Below, one piece after another: positions 57,690 to 64,000 of a stretch of DNA of 64,000 nucleotides; positions within the stretch are counted from its first letter, which is position 1, and each line of letters opens with the position of its first letter. The notes beneath the pieces were generated by a model, which was given only the letters and a program-made list of their open reading frames with translations, did no database searches and was not told the origin of the DNA. The translations under genes and the position numbers were made by a program. This stretch comes from Gnetum montanum (Eukaryota > Streptophyta > Gnetopsida > Gnetales > Gnetaceae), in NCBI GenBank assembly GCA_015680685.1, contig MNCI01001898.1, positions 208,139 to 272,138 of the forward strand, read 5' to 3'.

Positions 57690-58620
57690 CATGAATTGAT
57701 GGGAGTTGACCCTAGGATATGCCAACATCAAATCTATATTGACTCCTCCATGAAGCCACGACAACAACCACAAAGATGATTGAACCCCAAACTAAAGCAA
57801 GTTTTCAAGGATGAAATTGAACAATTGTTGAAGGCAAGGTTCATCTACTCTATTGCAAATAGTGAATGGGTCAATCCACTCATTATTGTGCCAAAGAAGG
57901 GTGGAAAATGGAGGGTCTATATAGATTTCTGACTACTAAACATGGTGATCTTTAAGGATCACTTCCCACTTCCATTTGTGGATCAAGTGTTGGATACTAT
58001 TGTTGGGCATTGTTACTATAGCTTTTTGGATGGTTATAGTGGCTATAACCAAATCCAAATCGCACCTGAAGACCACACCAAAACAGCATTTACAAGTCCC
58101 TAGGAAACTTTTGCATATAAGAAGATGCCCTTTGGCTTGTGCAATTATGCTAGCAACCTTCCAACGCCTTGTCCTTAGCATCTTTCAGCAACAAATTGGT
58201 AATGGAGTAGAAGTCTTCATGAATGACTTCTCTACCTATAGAGTAACATTTGAACAAGCCTTGGACTACTTTAAGTAAGTTTTAAAAAGATGCGTGAAAA
58301 AAAATTTACAGCTCAATTGGAAAAAGAGCCACTTGATGGTCTAAGAGGGCATTGTTCTAGGGCACTACATTTCACAAGCAAGGATTAGTGTAGATCTTAA
58401 AAAAATCAAGGTCATCCAAGGAATCACTAGTCAACTGAGTACTGTAAAAGATGTTTTATCATTCCTTGGCTACACTGGTTATTACCAATGCTTCATTGAG
58501 AATTTCTCTAAGATCTCCAAGCCTTTGCTAGAACTCAAAAAGAAAGATACTCCATTTATCTAGACCAAGGAATGCAAATCTGCATTCCAAACACTCAAAC
58601 AGAAGCTTGTAGAAACTCCA
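57690..58620 (+). pseudogene. El-7 reverse transcriptase, decayed
   Basis: Motifs in order: LNPKLKQVFKDEIEQLL, WVNPLIIVPKKGGKWRVYID, HFPLPFVDQVLDTI, YYSFLDGYSGYNQIQIAPED, TFAYKKMPFGLCN, then after a frameshift near 58155 the catalytic loop GVEVFMNDFSTY. The YMDD box has become FMND, which loses the first catalytic Asp. The thumb reads QARISVDLKKIKVIQGI and FLGYTGYYQCFIENFSKISK. Stops occur at the R of IDFR, at the W of SPWETF, and elsewhere. Confidence 0.87.
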
Positions 58621-59020
58621 ATTCTACGCGCACTTGACTAGTCTAGACCTTTTCATATCATGATGGATGTGTCTAATTATGCATTAGGAGCCATACTTAC
58701 ATAGTTGGATGATCAAAGATTCCCATATTATATTTACTATGCAATCTGAAGCATTGTGGGTGCTCAACTTAACTACACCACCACTAAAAAGGAATTAATG
58801 GTGGTGGTGTTTGTCTTGGAAAAATTTTAACACTATGTGCTCAAGTACAAGGTGTTTGTACATACTGATCACAGTGCCATCTGGTTCTTGATGAACAAAC
58901 CAACGGTAAGTCCTTGTATCATATGGTGGCTTGTGATCCTTTAGGAATTTGACCTTACTATGGTAGATAGGAAGGGAACTAAGAATGTGGTCATTGATTA
59001 CTTATCTCAGTTACGATGGG
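58621..59020 (+). pseudogene. El-7 RNase H, decayed
   Basis: The frame reads RPFHIMMDVSNYALGAIL (catalytic Asp kept), YYIYYAI, LNYTTTKKELMVVVFVLEKF (Glu kept), YKVFVHTDHSAIWFLMNK (Asp kept) and MVDRKGTKNVVIDYLSQL. The last motif corresponds to the usual D(R/K)KG..N.VADxLSRL end of this domain. Six stops interrupt it, several as TAG for Gln or TGA/TAG for Arg/Trp. Confidence 0.85.
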
Positions 59021-59059
59021 ATAGTGCAGAGGAGGAGGAGCCACTCTCTAATCAATTTC

Positions 59060-60320
59060 CAAACAAACCCCTCTTTGTAGGAGAAATCAATAAGAAGATG
59101 CCCACAAGATCAACTTGGTTCAATGACATCCTCACCTATCTCTCAACACAAGAATTACCAAAAGAGTGGGATCATCAAAAGAATTAGCAGTTTCTTCACA
59201 AGGCCAAGCACTTCATGGGAATCAACGGACACCTTTACAAGGTGTTTGTTAATGGCTTGGTTTGATGGTACGTCCTTGATGTGGATACACTGTGCATCCT
59301 CCAGGATGCTCATGAGGCCCCTTGTGGGGGCCACTATGCTAGACAACACATGATCCTTAAGATCCTGTTTGCAAGATATTACTGGACCATACTTTTTAGA
59401 GATGAGTAATGGTTCACCTACTCCTATGAACAATTTCAAAGAGATAGTGAGATGATTGCACAAATGGAGGGATCCCAATAGTGGATCTAACCACTAGAAC
59501 CCTTTGATATTTGGGGCATCGACTTCATGGGTCCCATCACACCCATGTCCAACGGGAAGGTGTACATCATCGTCGCAGTAAACTACTATACTAAGTGGGC
59601 AAAGGCAACAGCTGTTACCGACTGTTCCTTAAACACAGCTACACAGTTTGTCCAACAACAAATCATGAACAGGTTTGGGGTGCCATGTGCACTCATTTCA
59701 AATAATGGAACTCATTTCACGAGCACTACTTTTCGTAAACTTATGCAACACTTGGGAGTCGAACATAAATTTACAACACCTTATCACCCCCCAAGCCAAT
59801 GAGCAAGCCAAAGTCACAAATAGGAAGATTACAAGGATCCTAACCAGGACCATTAGCAAATATAAAAGGGATTGGAGCACAAAACTTAATGATGCCCTTT
59901 GGGCCTATCGCTCCATGTGAAAACTTTCTATAGGCTACTCTCCTTACAAGTTAGTATACAAGAAACTACCGAAACTTCCAGTTCAGGCAGAACTCCAAAA
60001 ACTATCTACCACCAGTGACTTGGGTCTTAACTTATCACTAGCACAACAAGAATGACTCATCAACTTGAATGTGCTAGATGAGAATCAATTAGTAGCCCTA
60101 TCATCAAATGAAATCCACAAGGCCTATAATAAAAAAATGTCATGATCTTAGGATTCGAAAGGTAACATTTCAACATGGAGATAAGGTACTCTACTAGAAC
60201 CCCACACATGTACCACAACATACTAAGTTTCAAACACTGTGGAAGGGACCTTATATTTTTTTCAAAACCTTTCCATCCGAAGCCTTGCTTATACACAAAC
60301 TTGAGGATCCCACAAAAACA
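59060..60320 (+). pseudogene. El-7 integrase, decayed
   Basis: N-terminal zinc-binding region: HEAPCGGHYARQHMILKIL, ARYYWTILFRDE, with the two Cys lost. Catalytic core: FDIWGIDFMGPITPMSNGK (first Asp), DRFGVP-like NRFGVPCALISNNGTHFT (second Asp changed to Asn) and, after one extra C at ~59795, YHPQANEQAKVTNRKITRIL, where the usual QAE Glu is Lys. The C-terminal part follows: WSTKLNDALWAYRS, GYSPYKLVYKKLPKLPVQAE to ~60320. No chromodomain is evident. Loss of two catalytic residues shows this copy cannot integrate DNA. Confidence 0.88.
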
Positions 60321-61536
60321 CAGTTAATTAATACACAACAATTAAANCAATTTTTTTTTGCAAGTTTTTGTTTTACACCTTTTTATTTTACAACATCATT
60401 CGTACATTTTCCATTCTTGCTTACTTTTTCTTTCTTTATTTACTTATCTATTTATTTGTTTGTTTGTTTTTATAAATATTTTTTATATATACTTTTCATT
60501 AATCAATAGTCTTATTATCACAAGATGTATTGGTGCAGTTGTTTCTCTTTGCACTAGGTTGCATGATATGGTCCACCTAATATATCTAGCTCCTGCCTTT
60601 GCATTGTTATTCTAGGTAGTCACATTAAACCCTCATTTCATGTAAGAGGCAATGAGTCCACGTTATCCGCCCATCCACCCACTCCATGGTTTTCCTTCTT
60701 TTGGAAACATATAATCCCTTTCAACTAAATACAACTTTAATTAATTCATGACTTGAGTAGTTTCTAGACTTGAGAAGGACCCAACGGTTTGAACAGGGTA
60801 TGACCTCAAGGGGAATGCAACATTTTTCATACTTTTCTATTCCCATGTATGTGAGCATGTGTCTTCATAGACTTCTTACTACTCCATATCCTCTCCTAAC
60901 TAGAAGTCACTTGGCAATTTGGCCTTACATGGTGTGGTCCTCATCACTCAGAAAAAAGAGAGAGAGATACAGGATTCAAAGCACACCCCTTGGCCAAATG
61001 CACGTGAAAATGCATGGGTCTTTGCATGGTATGGTTCCCAGAATAAAAAAAACACATGGGAATTCAAAGCATACCCCTTAGACCACCTCGAATGGGCTAC
61101 AAGTACTCATTATGGAACTTCCTTTGTCTCCTCTAACTTAACCCTTTTTCACTTCCTCTCACTCACTCATGTTGGAGTGGTGGTTGTTTGTGGGAGAGCA
61201 TTCTCGTGCCCCAAGGGGATGAACTAGTCTTCGAATGTTACTACGATGTCACTGCACGTGGTTGGTTTTGGATCTAGACTAAGGATGAATCCTACTAGGT
61301 CACTTAATTACACACTTCACAAGGGATTTCATGTGACCAAAATTAGGAATTCTATCTCATTCCCTCCTCTCTTCATCATTTTCTTTCGCTTATTCACCTC
61401 ATTGTCAGTTCTATGTCTTGAGTATCTATCATGCTCTGTTGGAACTTCTAATTCTTTGTCTAGTTCTTATGGTTTTGGGTATTAACTTGTGGTCACCATT
61501 AATTAACTACGGGGCCCATAGACTCTTGTGTTGACA

Positions 61537-61591
61537 ATATGCAAGGGCTACTGAGGCTATTGCCTACTATGGGGAGGTCCCACTTGCATAT
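61537..61591 (+). ncRNA. Putative structured RNA module, El-7 copy
   Basis: Perfect 9-bp closing stem ATATGCAAG/CTTGCATAT. The inner hairpin is AGGC-TATT-GCCT, a fully Watson-Crick version of the G-U containing hairpins in El-3 and El-5. A further possible hairpin is TGGG-GAGGT-CCCA. The 45-base core aligns without gaps to the other two copies. Confidence 0.6.
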
Positions 61592-61942
61592 CCTTTAGTT
61601 CTGCTTGTTAATCTCCTATTCCCTTGATATGGTTGGTTGATCATTTTGTGCTAACCATTACACAATCCCCCATCCGCAAAGTTTCATACTATGAAATTCT
61701 CTTCATTTCGACTCTTCTTCTAATTACACTCTTCCTTCCTCTTTCATCCATACTATTCTCTAGTCTCTGAAACCTCGAATCACCCCCATGTTGTACTCTA
61801 ATTCATAGCTTTAGACATTTTCTTCAATGGTCAATGCAAGTCAACAATCAAAGCACAACTACATCAACTAGGCCCCGTATATGCATCCCCCTGTGTTTAC
61901 ACAACCTTGTCTATGCAGCCTCGTCAACACATGACAAAAATG

Positions 61943-61951
61943 CTATATATA
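61943..61951 (+). promoter_or_regulatory. Possible internal promoter TATA box upstream of ORF2
   Basis: CTATATATA lies ~440 bases before the ORF2 ATG. The ~100 bases before it contain CATCAACTAGGCC and CCTCGTCAACAC, similar in wording and layout to the U3 of the El-7 LTR upstream of its own TATA (53205-53337). It may be a captured U3 fragment serving ORF2, or chance. Confidence 0.35.
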
Positions 61952-62381
61952 CCCATGTTGCGCCTTTGAATTTTTTCCATTTGTGCAAATAGCTAGGGGA
62001 GTTTTTCCATTTTTCTATATCAATTCTTCTTTCCATGCACCTACTTTTCCTACCGCATGTCCTCATCTACCCATCCTTTCCCTCTTTTGTAACCAGAGGT
62101 ATGCTCTTCATCATGGGGGGGTCAGATCTATAATTATTGTAATTATCAAAAATAAGTATTGTAATTATAAAAAGACTCAACACCTCTCAAGGGATAGACA
62201 AGAAAAAACATAAATAAGATTATAAATTGCAACTTGTGTCTTATTGTTTTTTCTAATCCCTCAACTATACTCTTGAGAACCTAATAGGATGCACGTGCCA
62301 TTGTCATAGCTTGGTCAAAATGAGAAGGTATATTATTGTCATTTTTAGCAACTTATACACATTTTAATTCATGGTTATGCT

Positions 62382-64000
62382 ATGACTACAAATGGCACCC
62401 AAACTGAGGCATCCAAGGGGAGAAGGACCATCCCAACCAAGGGACAAGTGATCGAGAACAGGAAGAGGATGAGGCACACAACCTCCAAAGCATCTAAAGG
62501 GCTCACACACAACTGGCCCCCTGCGAAGAACCTAATGTGGAATCTGTTTATTAGATTCCCGAAGTGAACATCCCTAGCAAAAAATTGCAAAAGGACGAGA
62601 CTCCTATGGTAGCACCATAGCTTGAGGTCATCCTAACCCAAGCATGTATTGACGCTATTAAGTTGAGGGAGATGCAATGAACGTCCTTCAAGAGTTGAAC
62701 TTTGGACCATTTCTAGAGAATGCACCAGAGGAAGTCAAAACTCAAATTGCCAAATTCTCCTAGGTGATCAATCATCACCTGTAGTGGTGAATGGTACCTA
62801 GGTGAAACTTACCTTTTTTGGATGAATCGACAACTAGAGTCCATAGTAAGAATCAAAGATATTCATATCTCTTACTCTGCCAAAGTAATTCCACAAGCTC
62901 TAGGGTTGCCAGAGATTGGAGCTGACATGGCAAAGATTCCTAAACAACCAGACCTCGAGGTAAAAGGGGAGTGGATCAGGTAGTGCTATGGGATAGAACA
63001 CAAGTAGTTTGACACCCTAACCACCATAGAGAGGGATTATTCAAAAATTGCATCTTACCACATGAATCCAATAGTAAGACCCAACAAGATCACAGCCTTC
63101 TCTGCTCATGCATGTGCTACTCTAAGCGGAAAGTTCCCCATCAACCTTCCATAGTTACTTTTTCTAGACATTGAAAAGAGATTTGTTGATAACAAATGTG
63201 GAAGGTAGACTCTACCTTTCCCCTGCCTAATTAGAAAATTTTGTAAATGGGCAGGGATAGCACGATACGTCAATGACACACTTCGTCATGCCTTGATTGC
63301 CTCGTGGCAAGAGATGATGAAGGACAAGACTCTAGCCACAAAACAACTCAAGGAAGAGCAAAAACCACCTCCACTACTTGCACAAACAACAAGGTCAAGC
63401 TTGCAAACAATCGCAAAACAAGAGTGATCAGTAGGAACTGGTGGAGGAGAAGACACTTCAATCTATCGCCTTGCGATGAGCCATCTTGAGCAAGTGGCTA
63501 AATTGGTGAGTCTGCTAGAGAGAGTAGGGCTGATGTTCACTGTCACCCGAATGTAAGTACCTACTAGAACTGACCCCAATTTCTGAGAAGTAACAGTGTC
63601 CACTCAACAATTATTTTCTAAAATTTCAAGAAATGCTGCTACTTTTTCAATGCACTTGGAGGATGGAGAAATGGTAACTATCTTAGTAATGCAACACCAA
63701 GGAGAAGAACTTGCAACTGAAGTGCTTGTTGACATAATTTTTATGGCCTTTAATGCACCTACAGTGCCTATATCAAATGTACATGGACTTGAAGATGTAC
63801 AGATGTCCACAAGAACTTCATGTAGCAAGATCAATGCAGCCCAACATGAAGAGTCGTTGGACCGATTGGTGGGAATTAGGCAACTGCTTTTGGATGTCTT
63901 TGATCTTTCGAATAACATTACTGTGACCCAGTCGGAGCTGCTCTTAGCAAGGGGCAAGTGCCTCATCTTGGAGGGGCAACTTGAAGTGGCACAAGCATAT
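62382..64000 (+). pseudogene. El-7 ORF2, 5' part, runs off the window
   Basis: Possible starts are ATG 62382 (frame of MTTNGTQTEASKG) and ATG 62391 (MAPKLRHPRG). Conserved with El-6 and El-3: LNFGPFLEN, EWYLGETYLFWMN, IVRIKDIHISYSAKVIPQAL, MNPIVRPNKITAFSAHA, LEQVAKLVSLLERVG, and near the end NAATFSMHLEDGEMVTILVM and QHEESLDRLVGIRQLLLDVF. The protein is mixed alpha-helical and charged, with no membrane segment seen. The protein is unknown; conservation across three copies says it was a real product of the family. Stops are few in the first 500 codons compared with El-6. Confidence 0.6.

Larger units (their letters stand above)
60321..62381 (+). other. El-7 spacer between pol and ORF2
   Basis: Starts with a T-rich tract with TTTTTGTTTTACACC words (60347-60480; a single N at 60346), followed by ~1.3 kb of sequence shared with the El-5 spacer. 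The structured module is at 61537-61591. At 61840-61951 lies an LTR-U3-like stretch with a TATA box. A PPT-like TCATGGGGGGG is at 62111-62121. Open frames at 60770-61227 and 61246-61485 are not conserved with El-5 and are taken as chance. Confidence 0.65.
53194..64000 (+). mobile_element. El-7: Ty3/gypsy element with gag, pol and ORF2, runs past window end
   Basis: The fullest member of the tRNA-Asp family: 5' LTR, primer site, gag, protease, RT, RNase H, integrase, ~2 kb spacer, then ORF2 reaching the window edge. The 3' LTR lies outside. The left flank before the LTR is ATTAT (53189-53193). Domain order RT-RNase H-integrase marks Ty3/gypsy. The primer type and the extra ORF after pol favour the Athila-like branch, and no additional RNase H is seen. 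Every gene carries stops or shifts. It is the best model for the autonomous partner of El-3 and El-5. Confidence 0.85.

Noticed and set aside
1-64000. CRISPR arrays, operons, phage or bacterial genes
   Set aside because: No regularly spaced short repeats with unique spacers and no prokaryotic gene organisation; retroelement layout and introns indicate plant nuclear DNA.

Overview
The window is nuclear DNA of a land plant with a large, repeat-filled genome; a gymnosperm is a reasonable guess but is not proven here. It is AT-rich and mostly CpG-poor. Nearly everything recognisable is decayed Ty3/gypsy LTR retrotransposon, inserted into one another on both strands. No intact host gene, rRNA, tRNA gene, CRISPR array or bacterial-type operon was seen. 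Two long N gaps (11025-11520 and 44033-44784) and four single Ns mark assembly breaks.

Layout. (1) 1-960: the end of a plus-strand LTR butted against a minus-strand LTR. (2) 1223-8138, continuing at 20645: El-1, a minus-strand element with LTR, PPT, integrase, additional RNase H, RNase H and RT (Tat/Ogre-like). (3) 8139-20639: El-2, a complete but dead minus-strand element with ~2.8 kb LTRs and a GATAC target duplication, inserted into El-1. (4) 20645-22285: a degenerate tandem repeat. (5) 22286-34331: an unrecognised intron-containing gene relic, preceded by an inverted copy of its likely first exon and split by El-3 (25170-32484), a gag-plus-ORF2 element with no pol. (6) 35400-39652: El-4, minus-strand gag and protease of Tat/Ogre type. 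(7) 39653-47927: El-5, the youngest element, with AACTT target duplications, a tRNA-Asp-type primer site, near-open gag, no pol seen, and LTRs of very unequal length. (8) 48650-52752: El-6, a 5'-truncated element with a long ORF2 relic and 3' LTR. (9) 52753-53193: a scrap of El-2-type element. (10) 53194 to the window end: El-7, with 5' LTR, primer site, gag, protease, RT, RNase H, integrase, a ~2 kb spacer and ORF2.

How the parts relate. El-3, El-5, El-6 and El-7 are one family: LTRs run TGATGA...CTCATCA, the primer site matches tRNA-Asp, the 3' PPT is ATGGGGGTA, gag begins MSSSH or MSFSH, and an extra ORF (ORF2) lies after the pol position. El-7 could have been the autonomous type. El-3 has gag joined to the spacer without pol, and El-5 probably does too, so both look like non-autonomous partners.

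The most interesting signals are a ~45-nt non-coding module in the spacer of El-3, El-5 and El-7 that folds into the same stem-loops with compensatory changes; a UAG stop at the same gag codon in all three; a PPT-like motif upstream of ORF2; and the intron-containing gene relic whose exon reads through once El-3 is removed.
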